64,000 nt of DNA from Fremontodendron californicum (taxonomy: Eukaryota > Streptophyta > Magnoliopsida > Malvales > Malvaceae), in assembly GCA_030761205.1 (NCBI GenBank), contig JAULJL010000025.1, positions 1,498,001 through 1,562,000 on the forward strand, written 5' to 3'. Made by a program: the position numbers and the translations under genes. Shown here in pieces: positions 23,774 through 35,454 of the stretch. Positions within the stretch are counted from its first letter, which is position 1, and every line of letters starts with the position of its first letter. The notes below the pieces were generated by a model, which ran no database searches, had not been told where the DNA came from, and saw only the letters and a program-made list of their open reading frames with translations.

Positions 23774-24210
23774 AAAGCTGCTTGAGCATATAGCAAGCAT
23801 CCTAGATTCTACAGAACTATGGCTTTAGATTGAAACAAACCAGTGGATGGCTGCTCTATCCATCGCCAGTCTTAGTACAAATGTCCTTTAGACATTATTT
23901 AAGGCTTTGTTTGATTGGAAAATTGAGTTGTAGGGGACTTTATATATTTGTTTTCTTTCTAGGCCGCAATTTTTGTAGAAGTTGGTAAGGATAATTTATT
24001 ACGCTCAGCCAATGTTGTGTAATTTTTTAGCTTATTTTCTTGAAATAACAGAGCAGTACATTCTTTCAGTCAGTCTTATTATCAATAGTACTTTTACCTT
24101 GTTACTTGGTATTTTGGTAGCCAACTATGAAATTGTCAACTCAAAAGCCTTACAGGCTTAAAAAACATATGCATAAAGTGAATCATTCGCACTCACTAAA
24201 CATATACCAA

Positions 24211-24302
24211 TTCAAAAATTAATTACTCTTAATTAATCACAATCACATAAAGAAACTTCAAAAGTTAATTACTCTTAATTAATCACAATCACAAAAAGAA
24301 AC
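24211..24302. repeat. 46-bp tandem duplication
   Basis: Two adjacent 46-bp units, each starting TTCAAAA(A/G)TTAATTACTC and ending AGAAAC, with two differences. Confidence 0.85.
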
Positions 24303-24849
24303 CTTTTGAAGGTGAAAAGTTTTTTTTTTTTTTTTATCAATGAGACGGATTGGAAATCTTGTTTATTTGTTAATGGTGCTGGTTCAAGTTATATTTGTCG
24401 TCGTTATGGTTTCTCTTGTTTTCATTCTTCAAAAGTCGATCCATCGATATTATTTTTTTTTTTATTAATTTTTGTCAATTCTAGTTTTTAAATCTTGAAT
24501 TTTTTGTTTATCTAAATTGCTTTTAACTAAAATATCATTTTCATCAAACTTATATTATGTCACTTTGCGGGAACATATGAATAAAGCTAACGACTTTTGC
24601 ATATATGCATAATAAAAAAACACATGCCAAAATCAATTAAAGATTCTTATCTCAACATTAATTTTGTTAAAATTTTCACACCAGTTAAAATAATATGTTC
24701 AAACTGTGTAATAAGGGTGTCATTAGCAGTCAAAGTTATACAATTGTCAAGCCATGTCATACACTTAATACTTTAGATTTTATAAAAAAAATTAAAATAA
24801 CAACTATTGGTTTACGAACAATCATGTTTGCATAGTTTATTTTATTAAT

Positions 24850-24886
24850 ACTAGTTTATATTCCACGTACATTGTACGTGAATAAT
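24850..24886 (-). mobile_element. Helitron 3' terminus on the minus strand
   Basis: Read on the minus strand, the hairpin CACGTACAATGTACGTG (7-bp stem) is followed about nine bases later by CTAG, then host T. This is the classic Helitron 3' end. The 5' end, to the right on the plus strand, was not found. Confidence 0.6.
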
Positions 24887-27257
24887 AAATTAAATCAATA
24901 TCATTATTTAAAACTATAATACTTAAATAAGTTTTCATACTCTACTAAAGAATTAGTATAAATTTTTTTTACTTTATTTTATAAAATTAATGTTTGTTAC
25001 GAATCTTTGACTTAAATTAAATTATTTAATTTTTATAATTTTTTTGATGTAATTTTTTAATTTATATTGAAAATAATGAATAAATTTGTTAACTTTTACA
25101 TTTAATACAATGTTATTATTATAAATAATATATTAACTAATCTTAAAAGAATATTTTTAGGATACTTATTAGTAAAACCCTTTATAAAAAGAAAAATATA
25201 ATTAATGTATTATTTTTTTTAAATTCAGTAAAAGTAATGTATTAAATACAAAAAAATTTACCTAAAATGATAATTAAATGATTCTTATTGGTGCCTATAG
25301 ACACCAATTAAACGGACCCTTAAAATTATTATAAAGTTATATGAAAGATTATCAAAATTATCTAAAAAATTATTAAAATTATATTAAAGGTTATCAAAAT
25401 TATATCAATGGTATCAAAATTATATCAAATGTTACAAAAAAATTACCAATATGATATTAAAGATTAAACAAAATTATATAAAATGTTACCAAAATTATAT
25501 AAAAAATTATCAAAATTATATCAAATCATAATTGTGCTCTTTGCTTGAAAAATAATGATGTTCTTAGCAATCGTGACGCTCTCTTGCGGTTTATTGCAAA
25601 TTGCAGCTGATGAAAAACTTGATCACAGTTGAGGAGAAGCAAAGACCACTTCATGTTCTTAGGCGAGTTCAGTCTATGCAATGGTAAAGGTAACAGCTTC
25701 TGATTTATTTGTCGATGAAATAAAAAGCTTAGGTTCTTTGCCGTGCCATTAATGAAGCTGTAGAGAAAAACAACAAGAACCAATAGTTGAGTTATCTTTT
25801 GAGAAGGTAAAATAAAACTTTCAAGCTAGATTTGGACTTTCTTTTAGGAATAGTTGGACTTTCTTTTGCATAAAAAGTCAAAGTCGGATGCAATTGAGAT
25901 CTGAAAGGATCTGGTTACAGTTGAAGATGGAGGTCAGTCCTTAACTAATACTTTTGGATTTTGCTTAGGTATTGTAAATAAAAAAGAACCTCATTTGTGT
26001 AAAGTATCCTTTTCCCTTGAGTCCTCCAGTTGGAAGGTGAAGATGGTAGGGCTCTCAAGTAATCTTATACAGATTTCGAAATATGATATAAATATGAAAT
26101 AAAAAAAATTTTTAAAAGACGAGCATAAAATAATTTTTGATCATTCACGAATTAACGAGGAAAAGGAAAAAAAAAAAAAGATAAAATTAGTTTACAACAA
26201 CACAATAGTACCAATTTTCCATCCTACTTCAACTTGAATGCTCAAGATATTGCCAACAAAACAAATTGATTTTCAAGGATAAGATTTCAACATATTTTCG
26301 TATTGAAAATTTTAGAGTGAATATTGGATATAGATATATATTCAATATAAATATATTTAATTTTTTTAAAATTTTCATATATTTTGAAAAATCTTATTCT
26401 CAAATTTATTTCTGAATATATGTTAGAAAACAAACCAGTGTCGGATAAAAATATTTAAAAAAATAAAAAAGTATGGATTGTTACATAACATTATTGAACT
26501 TGTATTTCTTCAACGCTAGAATAGTACAAAGGATTGAAGTTATGCTTTATTCAACAACACGAAAACTAGAAAATATCAGGATAGATATAAGTAGTAAGTA
26601 GATTTTGATCTTCCAAGAGCTAACTCAAATTCCCCTCTACCATGGAATCTGCACAAATTCGATAACAGATCAAAATTTATTTTATTCTATTTTGAGACAA
26701 ATAATGCTAATTAAATATTTGAAACATGCATTATGAGGTTGCCAATGAATGAAACTAGTTCTACAAAGAACAATGATGCAAGTATATACTTTGCTCAATT
26801 TCAATATTTACCATCAACTACTTAATACTATATTACCTAAATTCAGACTAAATTCAGAAGGAAGTGTATGTTTTCAATAGATACGAATATATTCAATTTT
26901 TTTTTTTTAAATTATATATTTAAAAGATATTTTATTTATATTCGAATAAATATAAAACACGAATATTTATATAAAAAAAAAATCTGATAACATAACTTTA
27001 GGGTTTTTTCTTTAATTTCTTGAAAACGAATTTCTTTTATTTTTCTCATTTGGGAGTGACAATATCCAAATACTATACTGGCTTGGCTTGGATGAGTTGT
27101 TCACTGCTCACTCAAATCATTTTAACCAAGGATCTTTGCAAAATTTGGGGTCGAGGAACTATAACATGTAAGCCCACTTTATTAATGGGCTGAAAACCCA
27201 ATTGAAGTAGAGTGAAGAGGACAAAAGCCCAATGACATAAAAAAAAAAAACAAAGGT

Positions 27258-27740
27258 AAATATGAAAAACATGTAATGAATAAAAATTATTAAAAAAATA
27301 AATAAATAATTAAAAATTATTATAAAATATATTGTAAAAATAAAATTATAAAAAATTTATTTATTTATTTTTAAAAAAAATATTATTTTTTTAAAATTTT
27401 AATTAAAAATAAATTTAAAAAATAAAATATCTAAATATATAATTTTTAAATTTAAAAAAATTTAAAAAAATAAATAAAAATTAATTTTAAACATATTATT
27501 TTTATTTTTTAAAATTTTTTAATTAAAAAAAAAATAATTTAAAAAATAATTTTTTAAAATTAAAATTTTTTTATTTTTAAAATATTAAATAAATTAAATA
27601 AAAAAAAATTTATCAAAAATAATTTTATTTTTATAATATCTTTTATAATAATTTTTAATTATTTATTTTTCTTTTCCAAATAACTTTTATTCATATATCA
27701 TTTAAGAAATACTTCTTATAGAATCATGTTTTTCATATAA
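27258..27740. mobile_element. AT-rich foldback (MITE-like) element, ~480 bp
   Basis: Perfect 13-bp inverted repeats TATGAAAAACATG at 27261-27273 and 27725-27737 bound it. A second, longer inverted pair (AATAATTAAAAATTATTATA at about 27301 and its complement near 27640) lies inside. The whole unit could fold into one long hairpin. I found no clear target duplication. Confidence 0.6.
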
Positions 27741-27817
27741 ATCCAAAAAACAAAAATGGGCAACTGAGATATGTCCAAAAGAGAAAAAAAAAGAAAAAGA
27801 TAAGCCTTAGCTAGTGA

Positions 27818-28166
27818 CTAGTGAAGTGAGATTGACCGACACGATATCTTACCCGGACCGCATCTGATCTGGCACTTGCGATCACAACGCTGCATAAGCC
27901 TCGCTGCAACAAACAATCAATCAAAAGAAAGAAATTAAGAACAAAATCATAAGATGACGATCGAAGAAAAACCACACAAAGCCATGGAAATGAAATATGT
28001 TACTGTCTTCGACAAGCGAAAAGGTTGTTTTTAAGTACTTACTGTTACTTTGAACGCAACCAGTAGAACAAGCGTCGTAGCAATTAACCTGTGGCTCAAC
28101 GTTTTCCATTTGTGAAGTGAAAATGCAGAAAATAAGCACTGCAACTATCATCATCTTCTTCGTCAT
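27818..28166 (-). CDS. Small secreted Cys-rich, thionin-like peptide
   Basis: Two exons, 28166-28043 and 27903-27818, give 69 residues. Residues 1 to about 27 form a signal peptide (MTKKMMIVAVLIFCIF core). The mature part carries two C-x3-C-x3-C clusters, one just before the splice junction and one just after it, plus a seventh Cys near the C-terminus. This arrangement resembles plant thionin-like secreted peptides thought to act in defence or signalling. The second exon reads to a TAG, but a GTAAGA donor sits inside it at about 27852, so the last 14 residues are uncertain. An upstream in-frame Met 31 codons earlier would spoil the signal peptide and is rejected. No neighbour suggests a partner. 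Confidence 0.7.
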
Positions 28167-28271
28167 CGTTTCTTTCTCTTTAATTGCTGACCTTTTCTTT
28201 TCCCTTTGTTTCTTTTCCCTACTGAGAGGATTGATGATGAATGAATGCTTATTTTTCACTTTGGGTTGTTT

Positions 28272-28279
28272 TATTTATA
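28272..28279 (-). promoter_or_regulatory. TATA box of the Cys-rich peptide gene
   Basis: TATAAATA on the minus strand about 105 bp upstream of the start codon, at a suitable distance for a 60-80 base 5' UTR. Confidence 0.55.
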
Positions 28280-29276
28280 GAGGGTACTGATTGGAAATTA
28301 CCCATTAACTTGCATTGAACTACGTATTTGCCATGTCAGTGAACGGCCCCCAAGCGGCCACGCCCACATGGGCTTTTCGAAACTTTTGGCACTGTCAATT
28401 CATTGACGCGTACGTAGCCGCCTACTTTGAATTCATAAATGTAGTGAGTCATGAATAGAATGGCTCAAAAATCGAATTATTTGTTTAAATTTAAAAAAAA
28501 ATTGATATTTAAAAAAAATTGAATAAAAATATTAAATCGAAATAGGATAATTTTTTAGAGAGTTTTAAAGTAAGTTTTTTATGTTGAGTTTAAAATAGGT
28601 TTTATTATATATAAATATGATAAAATTATATATAAATATAAAATATGATAAATTACAGAAAATTATCATATATTTATGTAATTTTTTACATATAAATATG
28701 ACAAATTATATGTATACATGAAAATTACATAAAAACATAACAAATATGTCATGTATTTATGTAAATTGAAAGTTGTCATGTATTAATGTAATTTATTTTT
28801 TATATATATATATAAACATGATTCAAATTACATATAAACATGACAAATTACATAATTTTTGAAACTTACTATAAGCTTATTTTAAGAAAATTTTCTTACA
28901 ATTTTCCTATTTTTCTTAATTTTTATCATTTCCTAATTTTCTTTATTTTTATCATGTTACATAACTTCATCTTTTTAATTACTTTCCTGTTCATTTGGTG
29001 AAACCTTGGAGGCCTGCTAGCTGCTACATTACTGTATTTTGAAAAACATGAAGTATCGTTTATTAAGTACATTAATGTATTTTTTTTTTGCCTTTATTTA
29101 CTACATGTAGATAAAGATTTTCTTATTGTTTCTTTTTCCTTAACCCATAACTCTTTTTTATTAAATTTGGGGGAAAAAAAAGTTTTCATTTATTCCAAAG
29201 ATACTGCTGACCCATAACTTTTTTTTATTAAATTTGGAAAAAAAAAAGTTTTCATTTATTCCAAAGATAGAGCTTT

Positions 29277-29316
<40 letters not shown>

Positions 29317-29804
29317 AATGAGCCAGCAAAGGCTACTAAGAGATGAACATTAAAGAGTTAAAAACAGATGCATAACGAGGACCTCTCTTTCGCACCTCTC
29401 TTTCGCACTCAATTAACATATCAATGATTTATTCATGCTCTAACCCAAAGTTAATTAATCCTAATTAATCACACAAAAAAACCCTTTGATTGGACAATTC
29501 TATTCATAAACAATAAATGAATCTAGCTAGCTATAGCTATAGCTAATAGTCTAATATCAGTTTCAACTTTCAAGCGTGTACAAATTGTATAGGCAAAACA
29601 AATCAAAGGATATATAATATTCTATGAATTATTACAGTAAAAGCACTCTATATCCTGTGTAATGACAAGAAAGATAGATAACCAAAAAAATGAAAAAGGA
29701 TTAGGAAACATATGAACTTCGGAGTCTCTTCTGCAACAACTGTAGCAATATCATCGGAACTGCCAGCTGCTAATGGCAAAAATTGGAGTTATGGAAGGGA
29801 CAAT
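28280..29804. other. Intergenic region with low-complexity and duplicated DNA
   Basis: No gene is visible. 28580-28870 is a tangle of short inverted and direct repeats built on ACATAAA(T/C)ATGA and ATTTATGTAATTT. The rest is AT-rich, plus the 3' UTR of the UMAMIT gene near 29600-29804. Confidence 0.45.
29144..29316. repeat. ~60-bp tandem duplication followed by poly(A)
   Basis: Copies at 29144-29203 and 29211-29269 share CCCATAACT and AGTTTTCATTTATTCCAAAG. A run of about 35 A follows at 29280-29316. Confidence 0.8.
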
Positions 29805-31973
29805 TCAAGGAATAATTGTAATCTGGGTAATTGCTTCTGCCATTTCCTTATTCTCAATTTGTTTATCTTCTTCTGTTTCATTAGATTCTTTATCAGCTGT
29901 TGGTGTTGGTACTAATTGAGTTTTCTGCTTCATCTCTTTGGCTTTGCCCCACAGCACCGCATATACTCCACACACAATCAGAAATCCTCCTAAGATACTG
30001 TTGATTTGCAGAAACAATTAAAATTAAAAGACCATTTATAGATCAAGTTATACCTTTCCAAGTAGTTAAGAATTATGTTATTCGGACTCATGTGTGATTT
30101 TCGGACACGAGTATGTGTTCAACACGGGTATGTTCAATTTTTTCTTAAGATTTTCATGTATTTAGAGGGTCCCATACCTATATTCGAATATACGTTAGAC
30201 ATGAGAAAAATGAAAAGTCGAAACAACATAGGTTAAGAATGCAGCCCTTTTAAATCCTTAAATGATGAGTAGTGCATGCCACATATAGGAATTTTAGATT
30301 TAATTGTAATAAAAAAGTAATGGAAGGGATCTTACCGATTTAGTAAGTAAATAAGAAATGATATACCTTCCCAAGTGCAGCTTCTCATTCAGTAACAGAG
30401 ATCCTACAATGGCAACAAAGACAAGCCCCAAAGGATTGAAAATAGATGCATACAAGGGACCCCTCAAGTGTACAGCCCATGAAACCAAGAAGACCAATAA
30501 AGCAGAGCCCATGATTCCCTACAACATATAATAGTTCATATGTGAATAAGATGTTGAATTCCAAAATCAGAAAGTGAAGAGCCTGGCATTTTACAATAGA
30601 GAAATGGAGAAGAGAACCAAATGAAAAATTAGTATGTTGAAGTTGATACATCAATTAACATACCGTGAAAGATACAGCTAAAAGCCTAACATTCCAGCCT
30701 AGTTTCCATTGATTCAAATCTCTTTCTGTGCAAAAGGCAAATACAACTCCTTGTATTGATCCCATTACGCACATTAAAGCAGTGCTTGAATAAAGGTAAT
30801 GGAATTTTATACTCATTTTTGCCTGATAAAGTTAAAGAATGAGAAAAAACATGTTGGTATTATAAACTTTTAATCTGGGTATTTTGTGAAATACAAAATT
30901 TGTCTGAAAGTCACCTGAGTGATCAACCACAAAGAGAAAGAAATGCAACTCAAAAGGCCCAAAAAAGCACCCAGAATGAACTTGCCAGTGCCATGTGATG
31001 AAAATCCAGGGCCTCCAGGTTGCTGATGATGGTGTAAAAGGTTTACATTTGTTGACCAGAGGTTAATATCTATCCCTTTGTAAAATGTGAAGACCATTGC
31101 CCCAGTTATTCCCATTAATGTCCCCAACACTTTTGCCTTCCCTGCCATAGTTCCTATTGCCAATTTCTCCATCCTGTGATGAAATTTGGACCCAAAAAAC
31201 TTAGAATTGATCGATATATCTTGAAAAATAGCAATGGAAATCTAATACTATCAATCTATAATAGATTGTAATTAATTCATAATGACCAATGAGTAAATTA
31301 TGTACTTAAAACAAATGGCCAAAACAAAAGTAATGGCTGGAGCTAGATTGATCATGGCAGAAACAAATGTTGCAGATGTATACACCAAGCTTTGCAGGTA
31401 CAAGTTTTGACCTAGTGATCCCCTGTCAAGTTTGATTCAAAATGTTAGAATTAGCTTTTTCAATTAATAATAGGATTCTTCAGAATCTCTTTTAACTTAT
31501 ATACATATATAAACGAATCTTCAAAATACAAAAGGAATTCGTATATTCGTGGATTTAACTTACCCAAGTAGCCCACAAAGAAATGCTTGAAATAGTACCA
31601 TTTTATTGATTTTTTCCAGGCTCTTTCTATGGAAACAAAGAATTCAAGATTTAATAAAATAGAATTGATAAAAAGAAAGATTATTATCAATGGATCGACC
31701 TTTCAAAAATGAGATAGAATTGACGAAAACTGAATTCAAGATTTAATAAAATAGAATTGATAAAAAGAAAGATTTCGACCTTTCAAAAATGAGAGCAAGA
31801 GGGACCATAACAACGGTGGCGAACATGAATCGGTAGGCGATAATAATCCTCAAACTCATTCCATCATTTGCAGCCAATTTATACATTACATTAACCCCAG
31901 CAAATATAATCTGAACAACCACCATTAACAATGGAGGCTTTAACCCATGAACAAGATTCCCAATCCGCCCCAT
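29805..31973 (-). CDS. WAT1-related (UMAMIT) membrane transporter
   Basis: Seven exons, 31973-31780, 31626-31564, 31422-31306, 31173-30915, 30822-30664, 30518-30367 and 29997-29805, give 378 residues. UMAMITs are ten-helix EamA/DMT carriers that export amino acids or move auxin across plasma or vacuole membranes. The first EamA repeat starts KPPLLMVVVQIIFAGVNVMY and includes GMSLRIIIAYRF. The MEKLAIG...AKVLGTLMGITGAM segment and the second repeat (FNPLGLVFVAIVGSLLLNEKLHLG, then GGFLIVCGVYAVLWGKAKE) are typical. The last 40 residues are a charged cytosolic tail. Exon 1's donor region is tandemly duplicated inside intron 1. Intron 6 carries MITE copy C. The substrate cannot be read from sequence. 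Confidence 0.92.
30073..30231. mobile_element. Foldback MITE copy C, 159 bp, with 8-bp TSD
   Basis: It starts TTATGTTATTCGGACT and ends CGAAACAACATAG. The target duplication GTTAAGAA flanks it at 30065-30072 and 30232-30239. It lies in UMAMIT intron 6. It is more diverged than copy B. Confidence 0.85.
31640..31794. repeat. Tandem duplication spanning an exon-intron boundary
   Basis: Copies at 31640-31714 and 31732-31794 share GAATTCAAGATTTAATAAAA and TCGACCTTTCAAAAATGAGA. The second copy contains the true 3' end and donor of UMAMIT exon 1. The first is a duplicate with the same donor inside intron 1. Confidence 0.9.
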
Positions 31974-32198
31974 TGTATATTAATGAAGAGGCCAAAGAAG
32001 AGAAGCCACAAGATCAAGACCTTTTCAGCTTCTTGATTTCTTGCTTCTCTTAATGGCTCGCAAGGGAAAATAGCAGAGAAAATTGTTGTTTTTTTGTTCT
32101 TATTAAGAACAAACTAGTAATGTTTTTCTCTAACTTCCCAAGTCCTAAACATAGAACGAGTCTTAGGCGTAGGAGTTGTGAATGAACTTATTGAAAGA

Positions 32199-32215
32199 AT
32201 ATATAGTCACGTAAC
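32199..32215 (-). promoter_or_regulatory. TATA box and ACGT element upstream of UMAMIT
   Basis: On the minus strand GTTACGTGAC is followed by TATATATT about 230 bp upstream of the start codon. The ACGT core is ABRE/G-box-like. The assignment is by motif and position only. Confidence 0.35.
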
Positions 32216-34934
32216 CTCTTAGGAGAAGGGAGGTGTCAACCGTAAGTTCATGCAAATAAGATAATTAATTTCCTTTGCAAATTAATTTATTTTTTTCCAA
32301 ACCCAACATTGTTTTTGTTTTCATGTGATGTGAGGAAAATCAATATTTCTTATTTTGTTTTGAGAAATCATAATTAATTATTATTATGTGTTTTGGTATT
32401 TGCCAAATTATTGGCCAAAAAAATGCTGATCTGTTTGATAAACTAAATAAATTAAATATTTTAATTTTAAAAAATTTAACTACTGGATTTATGTTGTTTG
32501 TTATATTAATAAAAAAAAATGATTTTACAATTATTTTCAATTAGTAAAAGTTAAAAAAAAAAAAAGAATAAACTGATAAAAACAAGAATATAAGGTAACT
32601 ATAATTAAATAACATTTTTTTAAAATAAAATTGACTTAATACATCAAGTAGCTAAAAGCTATTTAGCATTTTCAATATTTTTTTCATTAAAAATCTTTCA
32701 TTAAGTGATTTTTTAAAATGATATATTAAACGCAATAAAAAATAAAATTATTGAATATCTTAATTGTTAATAACTTAAATTTTTTTAATAATTTATCAAA
32801 CAAATTAGTCTGTTAGTTTTAACAAAATTAATTGTCATAAATTTTGTTATTATAAAAAGGAAAATGGAAAAACAAATCTGATCACAAAAAAAAAAAAGGA
32901 AAAAAATTTTAATTGATGCCCTCATGTTAAAGAATTTAGATAACAACCTTATAAATAAAATTAATTAAACTTATCATCGAATCAAAATGGCTTTTTTACC
33001 TGATAAACTTGTACTAAATTCCATTTTTATTCAATATCTTTTTTAGAGAAATTAATATTTTTGAATACTAAGATAAGAAAGTAATGAATTGTATTGAGAT
33101 ATATCATATATAAATATAATTAAAAAGGATTCCATGTGGTTTTTTATTATATTATATTATATTATATTCATTTCATTTCTATTCTATTCTATATTGGTTG
33201 CTTCAATTTGTCTGATTAATTATGTTTTTTTTATGGCTCAAATCCTTTGTTTGCTGAGACAAAAATAAATTAAACAAAGAAAGAGAAGTCAAAACTAAGT
33301 AATAGAGGTATTCATGGGTCGGGCCGGATTCGGATCGAGTTTAAGCATGATATTAACATCACATATATTTGTCAAAGTCTAGGGGTGTTCACTATTCGGT
33401 TTTAACCGAATTAACCGACCGAAATTTAATTCGGTTCGGTTAATCGGTTAACTGAATAAATTTCGGTTCGGTTAACGGTTAAAGGTTTTGAAGAATTTCG
33501 GTTTTCGATTAATTCGGTTCGGTTAAGCGAAAATAACCGAATTACACGAATTAACCGAAATTCTTCAAAAACCGAAATTCTTCAAAATTAATTTATATAT
33601 TAAAAAATTAAAAAATTAATTTTTTTTTTATTGGTTGGACTTGGATGGATAATTTGGATACAAAATCATGTAAAAAAATAGGTTAGCAAAATAAATTTCT
33701 TATTTATTTCGGTTAATTCGGAAACCGACCGAATTAACCGAAATAATTTCGGTTCGGTTAATTAACCGAACTAACTATTCAGTTCGGTTAACGGTTAATA
33801 GAAAAATAATTTCGGTTAATTCGGTTATGGGTAATTCGGTTCAGTTATTAACCGAATTAACCGAATGAACACCCCTATCAAAGTCTGGTTTAGCCCAAAA
33901 TATGTGCCTCAAATTCTGTCCAAATCCATCCATTTTTGTAAATGAGTTATTCAAATCCGTTTAGGCCTATCCATATATATTTTTAATTTTTTTAAAAATA
34001 TTTAATTTTTAGTAATTTTATTTAATTTTTTATTAAATTCTAAAACATGAATAACTTAACATATTTTTTAATATTTACACTATAATATTATATATATTTA
34101 TTCTTTATATAATACAAATTATATAATATATATAAATATAAAAATAAATATAAAAATAATATATATTATATAAATGAAAAACGGGCTAGATTCGGGCTTA
34201 AATGTTGAAATCAAGACTCGATCCATTTTTTTAAACGGACATTATTTTTTTTATCCAAACCCATATTTCAAGCTTAATAATTTTGTTCAAATCCTTTCAA
34301 ACATCGAATCAAAGTTTAAATTTGAGATTATAATCCCATATTTGAAAAGGTCTACTAAGTACATGAAACGCTAGTTGAATTACATATGTATTCAATGAAG
34401 TGAGGTAGGGCACGTACCTCTTTTTGAGGCAAGCCTTACGTAGAGTTTTTTTTTTACATGAAATTAATTATTAAATAAAAATTAAAATCGAAAGTCTAAA
34501 TTATAGATATTCATATTTTTATTTAAAAATTTTATAGAGTTTTTACAGTTGAATAAGTATTAATCAAATTTTGATTATAATTTTTTTTTTTTTTTTAACT
34601 CTATCAGTTTATAAATTTTTTTGTGATCATTTTTAATAGAAAATTTTACTACTTTATCTAAAGAACTTTGCGTAAATCGTGTCCTTTTTATGAACAAAAA
34701 ATGTTGCAATTTGCAACAAAAAAAAAAAACAATAAAGAACATCATATATAATGAATAGTTAAGAATAATTTAAAAATAAACACAACTTGACTTCATTTCC
34801 CAAAATAGAATAAATTAACAACATAAATCTTTGATGTTATGAATTCTCATTACATGCATGTTGTTACTGAGTTTCCTTTGCTTCTATCTTCTTCTCTTTT
34901 TTTTCCTTCAGTTCCTCGATCGATCGGTCACCTT
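32216..34934. other. Intergenic region, nested repeats, no gene
   Basis: AT-rich DNA with a (TATTA)n run near 33150. From about 33310 to at least 34330 there is a repeat-like block (GGGTCGGGCCGG near 33318, ACGGGCTAGATTCGGGCTT near 34182), interrupted by the hAT-type MITE. No coding frame is supported. Confidence 0.45.
33380..33877. mobile_element. hAT-type MITE, 498 bp, with 8-bp TSD
   Basis: Terminal inverted repeats are TAGGGGTGTTCA and TGAACACCCCTA. The 8-bp target duplication TCAAAGTC flanks it at 33372-33379 and 33878-33885. The arms are built from many copies of TTCGGTTAA and its complement, so the element can fold on itself. There is no transposase frame. TIR sequence and TSD length fit the hAT superfamily. 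Confidence 0.92.
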
Positions 34935-35454
34935 TTAAACAGCTGCTGCCTCAGTTTTTGCTTCTTCTACCTTGGGTTCTTCCTTCTTAGCCTCTTCTTT
35001 TTCGGCCTCTACCTTTGCTTCTTCTTTCTTTGGTTCTTCATCTGATTCTTCTTTCTTTGGCTCTACCGGAGCTTCATCAGTCTTTCCAGGCTGCAATCCA
35101 TGCATTACAAAGAACAGACAAATTGGTGTAATTAGTGACAGGATATAAATTGCGATCGTACAGTTACGGACGTAATGAATGTTATCACATCAATTATCAA
35201 ACAACAAAATAACGATCACGAAAATGTATAGTAACATAAAGAAAAGCAAGAATTAATATTACTTCATCAAGCGAAGAACCAAGAGAATGTAGTTTGGTTT
35301 CATCAGCTTCATTAGCCTTGTTTTCCTCCTTGACCACTTCCTCAGTGGTTTGCTGATCAGCCAGAACGGATTCCTCCACGGCGGGTTCAGGTGGTGGGGC
35401 GGCAGCCGAGGCCTCATCCTTCATTCCCTTTGGCAAACTAGCGCAAGCACCCAT
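34935..35454 (-). CDS. Small acidic Lys/Glu-rich protein with N-acylation signal
   Basis: Two exons, 35454-35263 and 35090-34935, give 115 residues. I do not recognise a characterised family. The N-terminus MGACASLPKG fits an N-myristoylation site (Gly2, Ser6) with Cys4 available for palmitoylation, which would place it at the plasma membrane. The remainder is highly charged and disordered. It is an acidic segment with Glu/Asp pairs, then from about residue 70 repeated KKEE and EEAK blocks likely to form a single charged helix, ending in EAAAV. Such proteins are common and poorly studied in plants. The splice GAA|GTAATA joins in frame after a TTGCAG acceptor. The frame, composition and acylation motif make it a believable gene. 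Confidence 0.75.

Larger units (their letters stand above)
23774..27817. other. 4-kb gene-poor AT-rich region
   Basis: There is no defensible gene. Noted separately are a 46-bp tandem duplication, a Helitron 3' end and a large AT-rich foldback. From 25320 to 25530 there are degenerate ~20-bp units around TTATCAAAATTATATCAAA. Decayed relatives of the foldback MITE family lie around 26295-26490 and 26860-26996. The stretch 25540-25780 is less AT-rich and might be a relic of transcribed sequence, but I see no homology. Confidence 0.5.

Noticed and set aside
25605..25700. Possible C/D snoRNA (TGATGA followed by CTGA about 85 bases later)
   Set aside because: No terminal stem, no D' box and no rRNA complementarity that I could see; such short motifs are expected by chance.
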